A stretch of 11,814 nucleotides of DNA from CAYOSF01 sp964406605 (GCA_964406605.1 CAYOSF010000027.1:1-11814); one strand, 5' to 3'; shown: positions 6,033-11,814, numbered from the stretch's first letter. Notes: a model not told the origin generated them from the sequence alone. Program-made: numbers and translations.

Positions 6033-7244
6033 CTACTCCACCAACCGGAAGGCGATGGCGCCGGCGATCTGCTCGAAGACGTCGGGGAGGTCCTCGGCGG
6101 TAGGAACCTCGAAGTAGTGGTCGTTGGTGCCCGCGGAGGAGGAGGCGATGCACTTGAGGAGGTTGCGGTCGGCGGAGTTGTCGTGGGCGGTGCCGCCGAT
6201 CATGTCCCTATCACAGAAGTCGTCGTTGGGCGAGCCGCAGACGCCGAAGCCGACGACGTAGATCTCGACGTCCTGGGCCTTGATGGCGTCGGCCATATCG
6301 AGGGTCTTGTCGTCGAGTTCTCGTTCTCTGGTCTGGGCGCTTCTGCAGGAGGAGTCGACGTACTGGTCGGAGTACGAGGGGCTGGTGTCGGGCCGGCATT
6401 CTGAGGGAGGCTGGTTGTTGCCGTAGGAGCTGGCGTTGTAGGTATTGTCGCCGTCGGAGAGGAGGACGATGTAGCGCAGGGTGTTCTCCTCGGTGTGGCT
6501 GCCTGGGCCGAAGATGGTGTCCTCGGACCTGTAGAGACCCAGGCAGACGTTGGTGCCCGTGCCGCCCTGGGCCGAGATGTCCATGATCTTGCCGTTTACG
6601 AGCCCCCAATTGGGCGACAAATTGAACAGCCATCCTGTGGGCACGCAATCCGGGTACTGGCGCGGCGGCTTGTAGCAGCCCCGGTAAGGGACCACCGCCA
6701 CCTTCGTGTCGTCTGAGTGCGGAAAGTCGGCGAGCAAGATGTCGGCGAAGTTGGATGCCGCGTTCTTGGCCTCCCAGATGGGGCAGCCGTCGTTGTTCTG
6801 CTGGGGGTTGCAGGGGTAGGCGCCCATGGAGCCGGTGGCGTCGATGGTGAGCACGGTGTCGACCGGGAGGATGCCGAAGCCGGCGGCGGCCGTGGCATCG
6901 ACGTCGACTTCGCCGAACCCGAAGATGCCCATGAAGAGCATGTCCACGTTCCGAGTCCCCGTCACGCGAAACTGGGAGGCATGGTCCGGTTCGGGGAAGC
7001 TGGCTGTCGCGTCGGGCAGGTTCTCCGCCAGGTAGGCCGTGGCCTTCGCCTGCGCCTCATCCACGTCTGGCAGTTCGACGACGCCGGCCAGTGCGGCTGC
7101 GTCGAGCGCCCGGCTCAGTTCTGTGCGCGCGATGTAGAGCCTGCCCACGTCGATGGCGAGACCGAGCAGACCGATCAGGACGACCAGCAGCAGGGCCATG
7201 ATGGGTAGCGCCTGTGACCGTTCTCTCCGCACGAACTTGCGCAT
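6033..7244 (-). CDS. TadG-like protein with von Willebrand factor A domain
   Basis: This is a 403-residue protein starting at ATG 7244, with AAGGGGG a few bases upstream and 26 nt after the preceding stop; a longer frame to 7313 would overlap that gene and lacks such a site. Residues 6-14 (R-R-E-R-S-Q-A-L-P) and the hydrophobic helix 13-34 are the Tad N-terminus, followed by D-V-G-R-L-Y-I-A-R and the Ala-rich helix. Residues about 128-330 form a VWA domain with an intact MIDAS metal site: D135-x-T137-x-S139 (D-A-T-G-S-M), T231 in G-G-T-G-T-N, and D264 in L-L-S-D-G-D. Ten Cys lie between 145 and 365, including a loop with three of them before the second strand. VWA-bearing TadG proteins are known as pilus-associated adhesins that bind ligands through the metal site. 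This is the best candidate adhesin in the window. Confidence 0.9.
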   Translation of the reverse strand: MRKFVRRERSQALPIMALLLVVLIGLLGLAIDVGRLYIARTELSRALDAAALAGVVELPDVDEAQAKATAYLAENLPDATASFPEPDHASQFRVTGTRNVDMLFMGIFGFGEVDVDATAAAGFGILPVDTVLTIDATGSMGAYPCNPQQNNDGCPIWEAKNAASNFADILLADFPHSDDTKVAVVPYRGCYKPPRQYPDCVPTGWLFNLSPNWGLVNGKIMDISAQGGTGTNVCLGLYRSEDTIFGPGSHTEENTLRYIVLLSDGDNTYNASSYGNNQPPSECRPDTSPSYSDQYVDSSCRSAQTRERELDDKTLDMADAIKAQDVEIYVVGFGVCGSPNDDFCDRDMIGGTAHDNSADRNLLKCIASSSAGTNDHYFEVPTAEDLPDVFEQIAGAIAFRLVE

Positions 7245-7270
7245 GGCAACCCCCTTCACGGTGCCCCTGA

Positions 7271-7729
7271 CTAGGTCTGACCGGGCAGGACGCGCATCGT
7301 GGTTTCGCTGCACATCCTGAAGGATTCCGGCATGACGAGCGGGATGTTCATGATCAGCGAGCGGTCGTTGCAGACCTCGACCTTGATGGCGTTGGCGCCG
7401 TCGACGGTAACGTGTTGGATGGTGATGTCGCTGTCCGGGTCCAGGTCGTCGCGGAGGCGGCCGGTCTCGGTGACGATGAGGTTCTTGATCTGCTGGTCGG
7501 TGGCGAGGTTCTTGGAGCCGAGGCGGGCGCCGTCGCGGGCGGCGTCGATCAGGGTGATGTAGGAGTTGAGGCTGTCGGCGATCTCGACGACGCCGACGAC
7601 GACGATAAGGACGAGGGGGAGGATGAAGCCGATCTCGACCATACTCTGCCCGCGTTCGCCTCGTCCGAAGAGCCGTGGCAGAGAGAAACGTCTCTTCGTG
7701 TCTCTGGTTGGTGGATTCGAATTCTGCAT
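7271..7729 (-). CDS. TadE-like minor pilin (unit III, third)
   Basis: This is a 152-residue TadE protein with start ATG 7729. An in-frame ATG at 7804 would add 25 residues of unremarkable sequence; neither start has a strong ribosome site, so the N-terminus is uncertain. After a basic leader comes G-E-R-G-Q-S-M-V-E-I, a hydrophobic helix (V-V-V-G-V-V-E-I-A-D), and A-A-R-D-G-A-R-L-G, a variant of the family block. The ectodomain carries two Cys in its C-terminal quarter (V-C-N-D and M-C-S-E). It lies 219 nt after the duplicated TadG, a larger gap than elsewhere in the unit, and 26 nt before the VWA gene. It could therefore start its own transcript or be read from the riboswitch III promoter. 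Confidence 0.85.
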   Translation of the reverse strand: MQNSNPPTRDTKRRFSLPRLFGRGERGQSMVEIGFILPLVLIVVVGVVEIADSLNSYITLIDAARDGARLGSKNLATDQQIKNLIVTETGRLRDDLDPDSDITIQHVTVDGANAIKVEVCNDRSLIMNIPLVMPESFRMCSETTMRVLPGQT

Positions 7730-7912
7730 CTTGTGGCCGTCCCGCTTGCCCTCATGCCCCGTCAGGCTGGAATCGTTCCGCCCGGCGGCGGGAGTGCGGT
7801 CCATCCATTCAGGTATCGACCGATCGGCGCAAACCTGTACTCCTTGCGTCTGATGGCCCGGCTGCCCCCGGTCGTGTTATCCGCTGCTGTGTCCCAGCAT
7901 TCGCCGGCGGCG

Positions 7913-7942
7913 GCGCGCCCCGGCTTCGCTTCGCCGGCGCGC
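7913..7942 (-). terminator. GC-rich hairpin after TadG of unit III, possible terminator
   Basis: Two 5-bp stem blocks (GCGCG/CGCGC and CCGGC/GCCGG, separated by a 2-nt bulge) around an 8-nt loop begin 7 nt after the TadG stop codon on the minus strand. There is no T-run, so it may be a weak pause, an RNA-stability element, or nothing. The rest of 7730-7948 shows no other feature I can support. Confidence 0.25.
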
Positions 7943-7948
7943 GGCCGG

Positions 7949-9034
7949 CTACTTGACCAGCCGTACGAACTGGTTGTAGGCCTCGGGGTCGAACGTGCCG
8001 GCCAGGAGGCCGACGTTCTGATGCACGCGGACGAAGCGCCCGACCACCTCGCAGTCATTGCCGGTGCAGCCGTCGTCGCCGATTCGCTCCAGGAAGAAGA
8101 GGGCGAAGTCGACGATGGTCACCTCGCAGGAACCGTTGCACAGCTCCTCGATGACGGGGATGATCATAATCCGCCGGCTCTCCAGGCGGCTCTGGATGAA
8201 GGAGTTGCAGCCGGGCGTGATGCGGTAGACGCCCTCCTCGGAGGTGGTGGGGTCATCCTGGAACGCCTCATCGAACTCGTCGCAGGCGGCGTCGGTGTTG
8301 TTCAGCCGGAAGTTCGTGGCCGTTCTCGTTGCGCCCACCTTGTTGCCCGGCTCGGTGTCGGCGGTGGTGGGCCCATCGCAGTAGGTCGTGTCGGTGCCCA
8401 CGGCGCACAGGGCCGTGTCAGAGCCATACATGAGGGCTGAACAATACTTGTCGTTGCTGCCGCAGCTACCGCCGCCCGAGCCGTCGATGCGGATGGGGCC
8501 GGTGTTGCCCTGGAGGATGTTGTTGGCGTCGTACTTGAGGACGATCTCCTGGCCGAGCGTGGCGCCCGCGAGTGCTTCCTCGGTGACTGCCAGCGGGGCG
8601 AGGCCCTCGCCGCCGGCGGGTGAGGTCTTGATGGCGGACGCGTCGGCCTCGACTGTCCCGGAGGTGATGCCGATGAGGCGGCCGAAGGTGAAGTCGTGAT
8701 TGCGCGCCAGTTCCACCAGCACCCTGGGGTTCGGCTCGTTGGGCGGGTTTTGCGGGATGATGGTCACGGTCATCTGGGAGGGGTCGATGTCGTTCTTGGT
8801 CGCCCACTGGTTGGCTGCTGCCTGAGCGTTGCTTCCGTCGGGGAGTTCGAGGGCTGCGGCGAGGGCGATGGCGTCGGCGGCGTTCTGCAGGTTGCGGCGG
8901 TCGGTCGAGAAGCTGCCCAGGTCAACGGCGATGGCCGCCATCCCTCCCAGGACGCCGAAGAGCGCCACGACGAAGAAGAAGACCTGGCCGCGCTCACTGC
9001 GATGGGATCTCTGCAATAGGGAACGAAGACGCAT
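7949..9034 (-). CDS. TadG-like Cys-rich minor pilin (unit III; duplicated copy B)
   Basis: This is a 361-residue protein, identical in amino acids to the unit II TadG except at the end (F-V-R-L-V-K instead of F-I-R-L-V-Q). The class motif R-G-Q, hydrophobic helix, A-A-D-A-I-A-L helix and ten ectodomain Cys are as in that copy. The last eight codons resemble the unit IV TadG more than copy A at the DNA level, consistent with mosaic exchange. The ATG follows the TadE stop by 7 nt. Because the coding DNA is a perfect repeat, the two copies must be very recently duplicated or kept identical by gene conversion. Having both under separate riboswitches suggests the same protein is supplied under two control modes. 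Confidence 0.87.
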   Translation of the reverse strand: MRLRSLLQRSHRSERGQVFFFVVALFGVLGGMAAIAVDLGSFSTDRRNLQNAADAIALAAALELPDGSNAQAAANQWATKNDIDPSQMTVTIIPQNPPNEPNPRVLVELARNHDFTFGRLIGITSGTVEADASAIKTSPAGGEGLAPLAVTEEALAGATLGQEIVLKYDANNILQGNTGPIRIDGSGGGSCGSNDKYCSALMYGSDTALCAVGTDTTYCDGPTTADTEPGNKVGATRTATNFRLNNTDAACDEFDEAFQDDPTTSEEGVYRITPGCNSFIQSRLESRRIMIIPVIEELCNGSCEVTIVDFALFFLERIGDDGCTGNDCEVVGRFVRVHQNVGLLAGTFDPEAYNQFVRLVK

Positions 9035-9440
9035 GGCAGATTCACTCCAATCGCATATCGCTGGACGTGCTCAGGCTGAGCGTGTCTGGGAAGGAACCGC
9101 CGCTGAAGAACGAGGCCAGGTCCGCGAGCGGGGTGATGAACTTGTAGGTGTAGTCGGCGGAGACGACGACGGAGTTGCCGGAGGCTTGGCCGTCGGGGTA
9201 GGAGACGGAGAGGGAGGTGAGGTTATCGAGGTCGAGACCTTCCATGGCGACGCAGACGCGGCCGATGGTGGTGGTGTTGGTGACGCCGTCGCAGTCGGTG
9301 GGGTAGGAGCCGGCGGTGTTGCCGACGGCGGCGTAGCGGGCGCCCTCTCTGGTGGCGTTGGTGAGGCTGATGTAGGAGCGGAGGCCGAGGCTGAAGTCGA
9401 TGACGCCGAAGATGAGGATGGTAAGGATGGGGAGGACCAT
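7967..9440. repeat. Long direct repeat, copy B (about 1,474 bp)
   Basis: Counterpart of 3666-5139 at offset +4,301. One mismatch at 9441 is followed by 23 more identical bases to 9464. To the left, 7949-7966 already differs from copy A at several positions, and to the right the TadE leader is unrelated, so the flanks are unique sequence. Confidence 0.88.
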
Positions 9441-9662
9441 CGCGAACTCGACCAGGCTCTGGCCACGGTTGGCGCGACGGACTGCTCTTGCCCGGCGACT
9501 CTCACAATGACCGAGCGCGCCGTTGCTGACCGAGGCGCAGGCGAATCGGACGCGCACGCGGTTGCTGAGGGCGTGGAGAACGGTGGTCAGGGCAGGTGGG
9601 ATGGGCGCCGTCTCGACCAAGCCGCGACCGCAAGATCGCTTGAAGAGATGCTGTATGCTCAC
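9042..9662 (-). CDS. TadE-like minor pilin with unusual N-terminal extension, first gene of unit III
   Basis: This 206-residue protein starts at GTG 9662, chosen because GGAG lies 6 nt upstream at the riboswitch boundary, exactly as in unit I. A frame continuing to 9857 would translate the riboswitch itself and is rejected. Residues about 1-66 are unrelated to the other TadE leaders and include Cys and several Arg; then R-G-Q-S-L-V-E-F, the hydrophobic helix, A-T-R-E-G-A-R-Y-A-A and the ectodomain, which equal the unit II protein residue for residue. Usual TadE leaders are 10-30 residues, so this one is long for a class III signal. It may be a recombination product in which the repeat was placed behind a different 5' end. 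TTG and GTG codons at residues 15 and 36 are weaker alternative starts. Confidence 0.78.
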   Translation of the reverse strand: MSIQHLFKRSCGRGLVETAPIPPALTTVLHALSNRVRVRFACASVSNGALGHCESRRARAVRRANRGQSLVEFAMVLPILTILIFGVIDFSLGLRSYISLTNATREGARYAAVGNTAGSYPTDCDGVTNTTTIGRVCVAMEGLDLDNLTSLSVSYPDGQASGNSVVVSADYTYKFITPLADLASFFSGGSFPDTLSLSTSSDMRLE

Positions 9663-9668
9663 GTCCTG

Positions 9669-9672
9669 CTCC
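9669..9672 (-). promoter_or_regulatory. Shine-Dalgarno inside riboswitch helix P1 (unit III)
   Basis: GGAG lies 6 nt from the GTG at 9662, the same spacing as in unit I, and pairs with CTCC at 9754-9757 in the closed aptamer. It decides the start codon of the TadE gene. Confidence 0.72.
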
Positions 9673-9757
9673 GGCAGCCCGGCTGTCCTATCCCGGTTCG
9701 GGACGTAGACCCGTGGCTTTGCGTCCCCGGCTTTCGCCGGGTTTGCCTTTATCGGAG
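9669..9757 (-). promoter_or_regulatory. Cyclic di-GMP-I riboswitch (GEMM-I), unit III
   Basis: Minus strand reads A-A-A-G-G-C-A-A-A-C-C, a GAAA-capped stem, G-A-C-G-C-A-A-A-G-C-C, A-C-G-G-G-T-C-T-A-C, second stem and G-C-C-G-G-G-C-T-G-C-C. Between its closing strands it differs from the unit II aptamer mainly in the second-stem loop. The closing helix is CTCCG/CGGAG, and the GGAG serves as the Shine-Dalgarno for the GTG at 9662. The G expected to contact the ligand is kept. As in unit I, ligand binding should hide the ribosome site. Confidence 0.92.
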
Positions 9758-9796
9758 TCGCTCGTCGAGGAGAACCACTCGGGCGTCTCCAATCGA

Positions 9797-9823
9797 TCAT
9801 CGACCGCAGACGGAAGATCTGTG
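9797..9823 (-). promoter_or_regulatory. Sigma-28-type promoter-like element, unit III
   Basis: CACAGATC (9816-9823), an 11-nt spacer, then GTCGATGA (9797-9804), about 39 nt before the aptamer. The -10 box is the same octamer as in unit II and is two changes from GCCGATAA; the -35 box resembles the unit I box at 6 of 8. The downstream leader also shares GTGGTTCTCC-like bases with unit I. Confidence 0.48.
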
Positions 9824-10019
9824 GCCACCGGCGGCGACGATTGTGCAGAAAAAACATAACCCTCGATTGTGTTGCTGGAGGCTCCTCACCGGCCCCGACA
9901 ACGCATCATCCTGAAGATGGCGCCTTGCGGCATGGCAGGTTCTGCGCCCGGCTCCTTCGCCAAAGATCTCGCGCTACCGGTCGAGACTATTATGGCCCCG
10001 CCATTGGGAGGCTTGCGCA
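9824..10019. other. Divergent intergenic region
   Basis: This region separates the unit III promoter from the GIY-YIG start. It includes an A-rich run near 9846 that is lower in GC than its surroundings and could hold the GIY-YIG promoter. No RNA gene or convincing box pair was identified. Confidence 0.4.
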
Positions 10020-10316
10020 ATGCCGATCACGGCCACTTGGCGTTCACTGAGAAGCGAATCCGCACCGGAGGCTCCCGGCGTGTACGAGCTGGGTGACTTC
10101 AACGGATCGGTTCTGTACATTGGCAGCTCAGGCAACCTGAAGCGCAGCATCGCCAGACACGCGAACGGCCAGGAAACGGATCCGGCGGGTAGGGCCATGT
10201 GGTTTCGCTACGAACAGACCGCCGCTTTCGAGACCCGTGTTCGTGAGCTCCTCTGGCAGTACGAGCGCTCAAACAGGGCATCTCCCCCACGCAACACGGA
10301 AGATTCACCGGCCTAG
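10020..10316 (+). CDS. Small stand-alone GIY-YIG domain protein
   Basis: This 98-residue protein is the only plus-strand gene I can support. Residues 20-22 (G-V-Y) and 33-35 (Y-I-G) are the two halves of the GIY-YIG signature, 10 residues apart as expected. S-S-G-N-L-K-R-S-I-A-R-H follows, with the conserved Arg at 42, and E76 in R-E-L-L is in place for the metal-binding Glu. It matches the size of single-domain GIY-YIG proteins that consist of the nuclease fold only; whether these cut DNA in the cell is not established. The ATG is preceded by GGGAGG at 8 nt. It is divergent from unit III and convergent with unit IV, has no obvious partner, and may be an insertion between the pilin units. Confidence 0.8.
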   Translation: MPITATWRSLRSESAPEAPGVYELGDFNGSVLYIGSSGNLKRSIARHANGQETDPAGRAMWFRYEQTAAFETRVRELLWQYERSNRASPPRNTEDSPA

Positions 10317-10500
10317 GCGGCGCGCCTCCTCCCCTGACGCCTGCGCTACTCACCGCCACCGGGATTTCTCAGTACGCGGCTCGTTTCCGCGCCTCGCGCG
10401 CTCCAGGCTTCGGCCCATCGACGCGAAGGGGCACGGGACGGATGCCTCCTGCCAAGGGCCACAGGAGAAGGATCGGACCGCCCCTGGCCGCTGCGACGGA
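10317..10500. other. Convergent intergenic region
   Basis: This lies between the end of the plus-strand GIY-YIG gene and the Flp-like segment on the minus strand. I looked for a small pilin, a terminator with a T-run and an aptamer and found none that I can support. It is GC-rich with open frames that look like chance. Confidence 0.4.
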
Positions 10501-10503
10501 CTA

Positions 10504-10653
10504 GCAGGAGCCCGCCAGGCAGCTCGCGGCGCCGGTGAAGCCGGCGCTCAGCGCATCCCGGGAGACGGGCATGGTGGGTACGACGACACCGACGGCGATG
10601 ACAGTCAGGATAGGGCTGTACTCCGCGAGCGCCCGACCCGCGTTTCGCCGCCG
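10504..10653 (-). pseudogene. Flp-pilin-like segment lacking a start codon
   Basis: Directly after the TadG stop (TAG at 10654-10656) the same frame stays open for 50 codons to another TAG at 10501-10503. Its translation contains N-A-G-R-A-L-A-E-Y-S-P-I-L-T, then a run of hydrophobic residues (V-I-A-V-G-V-V-V). G-x4-E-Y followed by a hydrophobic helix is the class III (Flp) prepilin motif, and about 45 residues after Gly is normal for a Flp pilin. There is no ATG, GTG or TTG before the motif; the only ATG comes after the helix. It may be a decayed pilin whose start was lost, a 3' extension reached by readthrough, or use a rare start. The adjoining Cys pair near the end is unusual for Flp. The match is by eye only. 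Confidence 0.45.
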
Positions 10654-11709
10654 CTACTGTACCAGCCGTACGAAGTGGGAGAACGTATCCGGGTCGAACA
10701 CGCCTGTCAGGGCGCCGTAGTTGGTGTTGGAGTTGATGAATCGTCCCTTGATCTCGCAGTCGTTTCCCGTGCACCCGCCGTCGCCATAACCCTCTAGGAA
10801 GAACAAGGCGAACTCGCGGATGGTCACCTCGCAATGTCCGTTGCAGAGGCTGTCGATGATGGGGACGATGATCACGCGCAGGCTCTCGTCGTTGCCTCCG
10901 GGCCCAAAGGGATTGCAGTCGGCCTTCAGGCCGTGCGTCCCATCCCCGTTCTCGTGCACGACTTCGCCCCACTCATCGCAGGCGGTCTCCGTGCCCTCTA
11001 TGCGGTAGTCAACTCCGTCCTGCGTCGGTCCCGTCATGTTCCCTGTCTTGGTGTCGACGACACTCGGATACGGACAGTCCACAGCGCTCTCGGCGCAGTA
11101 CGGCGTTTCGCTGCCGTATGTGATCGCATCCTCGTAGCCGCTTGCGCCACCCCCGTCGACGTCGAGGGCGCCGAAGTTGCCGTTTTCGACGTTGTTGGCG
11201 TCGTACTTGAGAACGACTTCGTCACCCGGCGCCGCGAGGCTCTTGGCCGACTGCAGGACGCTCCAGGGCATCAGGCCGCCTCCCCCTCCCGGTGAGGTCC
11301 GAACGGCGGAGGCGCTCGCGCCGACTTCCTTCGAGTCGATGCCGATGAGGCGGCCGAAGGTGAAATCGTGGTCGCGCTCGACCTCAACCAGGACCCTCGG
11401 GTTCGGTTCGTTGGGCAGACTCTGCGGTATGACCGTTACCGTCATGCCCGAGAGGTCAATGCCGTTCTTGATCGCCCATTCGTTGGCTGTGGCCAGGGTC
11501 TCGCTTTGGTCGGGCAGATCCTGGGAGGCGGCGAGGGCGATGGCGTCGGCGGCGTTCTGCAGGTCGCGGCGGTCGGCCGTGTAGCTGCCCAGGTCAACGG
11601 CGATGGCCGCCATCCCTCCCAGGACGCTGATGAGCGCCACGACGAAGAAGAAGACCTGGCCGCGCTCATTGCGATGCAGCCTGTGGATCAGCGTGCGCAG
11701 TCGGTGCAC
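10654..11709 (-). CDS. TadG-like Cys-rich minor pilin (unit IV, diverged paralog)
   Basis: This 351-residue protein starts at a GTG 4 nt after the TadE stop, with the GGAG of the TadE end as ribosome site. N-terminus: N-E-R-G-Q-V-F-F-F, helix, D-L-G-S-Y, L-Q-N-A-A-D-A-I-A-L-A-A. It shares architecture with the two 361-residue TadG proteins, including N-E-P-N-P-R-V-L-V-E, H-D-F-T-F-G-R-L-I-G-I, L-C-N-G-H-C-E-V-T-I, C-T-G-N-D-C and the end F-V-R-L-V-Q, but differs through the middle and has eight Cys. Similarity to the other copies is highest over 11521-11680 (Tad N-terminal helix) and falls off sharply beyond, which suggests patchwork conversion. It is second in a unit whose beginning is outside the window. 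Confidence 0.87.
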   Translation of the reverse strand: MHRLRTLIHRLHRNERGQVFFFVVALISVLGGMAAIAVDLGSYTADRRDLQNAADAIALAASQDLPDQSETLATANEWAIKNGIDLSGMTVTVIPQSLPNEPNPRVLVEVERDHDFTFGRLIGIDSKEVGASASAVRTSPGGGGGLMPWSVLQSAKSLAAPGDEVVLKYDANNVENGNFGALDVDGGGASGYEDAITYGSETPYCAESAVDCPYPSVVDTKTGNMTGPTQDGVDYRIEGTETACDEWGEVVHENGDGTHGLKADCNPFGPGGNDESLRVIIVPIIDSLCNGHCEVTIREFALFFLEGYGDGGCTGNDCEIKGRFINSNTNYGALTGVFDPDTFSHFVRLVQ

Positions 11710-11713
11710 GGTC

Positions 11714-11814
11714 TCACTCCAATCGCATATCGCTGGACGTACTCAGGCTGAGCGTGTCGGGGAAGGAACCGCCGCTGAAGAACGAGGCCAGGTCCGCGAG
11801 CGGGGTGATGAACT
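11714..11814 (-). CDS. TadE-like minor pilin, 3' end only (unit IV)
   Basis: The visible 33 codons encode the C-terminal end of a TadE protein, finishing D-M-R-L-E. Compared with the duplicated copies there are two differences in 101 bp (11741 and 11759), both at third codon positions and both silent. This is a third copy of the TadE-TadG cassette. The rest, including any riboswitch, lies beyond the right edge. Confidence 0.85.
   Translation of the reverse strand, partial: FITPLADLASFFSGGSFPDTLSLSTSSDMRLE

Noticed and set aside
7245..7313. Upstream start for the VWA-TadG at 7313
   Set aside because: It overlaps the preceding gene and lacks the purine-rich ribosome site that stands before the ATG at 7244.
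3666..9440. Transposon or insertion sequence as cause of the long repeat
   Set aside because: No transposase, terminal inverted repeats or target-site duplication could be seen, and the ends fall inside coding sequence.
9669..9757. cGAMP-specific variant of the GEMM-I aptamer
   Set aside because: The known variant has A instead of G at the ligand-contact position; all three aptamers appear to keep G, although this depends on my alignment by eye.
9758..9857. Longer TadE of unit III starting at 9857
   Set aside because: It would translate through the riboswitch and promoter. The GTG at 9662 with its GGAG has the same spacing as in unit I.
9860..9905. Possible tRNA 3' end
   Set aside because: No TTCGA-type T-loop, no matching acceptor strand and no cloverleaf could be drawn.
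7412..9914. Plus-strand open frames of about 340-360 codons
   Set aside because: They are antisense shadows of the TadE and TadG genes; the same frames recur in both repeat copies and have no recognisable domain.
10346..10972. Minus-strand open frame of 208 codons overlapping the TadG gene of unit IV
   Set aside because: It is an Arg-rich alternative frame of the TadG coding region, with no motif or ribosome site.

Overview
The window is a high-GC bacterial chromosome segment made almost entirely of TadE/TadG-type minor pilin genes. All of these lie on the minus strand, in three complete transcription units and one that runs off the right edge. No 16S, housekeeping or export-machinery gene is present, so taxonomy is weak. 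The dense TadE/TadG paralogs, GTG starts and a secreted protein ending in [D/N/E]-T-P-T repeats resemble Chloroflexota (Dehalococcoidia-like) genomes, but this is a guess.

Layout, from high to low coordinate because transcription is leftward. Unit IV: the 3' end of a TadE gene (11714 to edge) and a Cys-rich TadG (10654-11709), followed by a Flp-pilin-like segment that has no start codon (10504-10653). A lone plus-strand GIY-YIG gene (10020-10316) sits between units. Unit III: promoter, c-di-GMP-I riboswitch, TadE (9042-9662), TadG (7949-9034), TadE (7271-7729), a von Willebrand A-domain TadG (6033-7244) and TadE (5526-6017). Unit II: promoter, riboswitch with a terminator platform, TadE (4741-5241), TadG (3648-4733). 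Unit I: promoter, riboswitch, TadE (3006-3419), TadE (2554-3009), TadG-like protein with a beta-helix-like C-terminus (1269-2543), terminator. At the left edge is the 5' part of a gene for a secreted protein with a T-P-T tail (1-952).

The most interesting feature is the regulation. Three c-di-GMP-I (GEMM-I) riboswitch aptamers on the minus strand (3426-3514, 5317-5401, 9669-9757) each stand directly before a TadE-led operon. Each is preceded by a promoter-like pair with the same 11-nt spacer; the first has a perfect sigma-28-type GCCGATAA -10 box. In two of the three the Shine-Dalgarno GGAG is the 3' strand of the aptamer's closing helix, 6 nt from the start codon. The third has a terminator and a competing hairpin instead. 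The second major feature is a run of about 1,474 bp that I read as identical (3666-5139 and 7967-9440), covering most of a TadE-TadG pair with breakpoints inside both genes; a third, diverged copy enters at the right edge.

Together this suggests a c-di-GMP-switched repertoire of alternative minor pilins or tip adhesins served by a Tad secretion machine encoded elsewhere, diversified by duplication and gene conversion.
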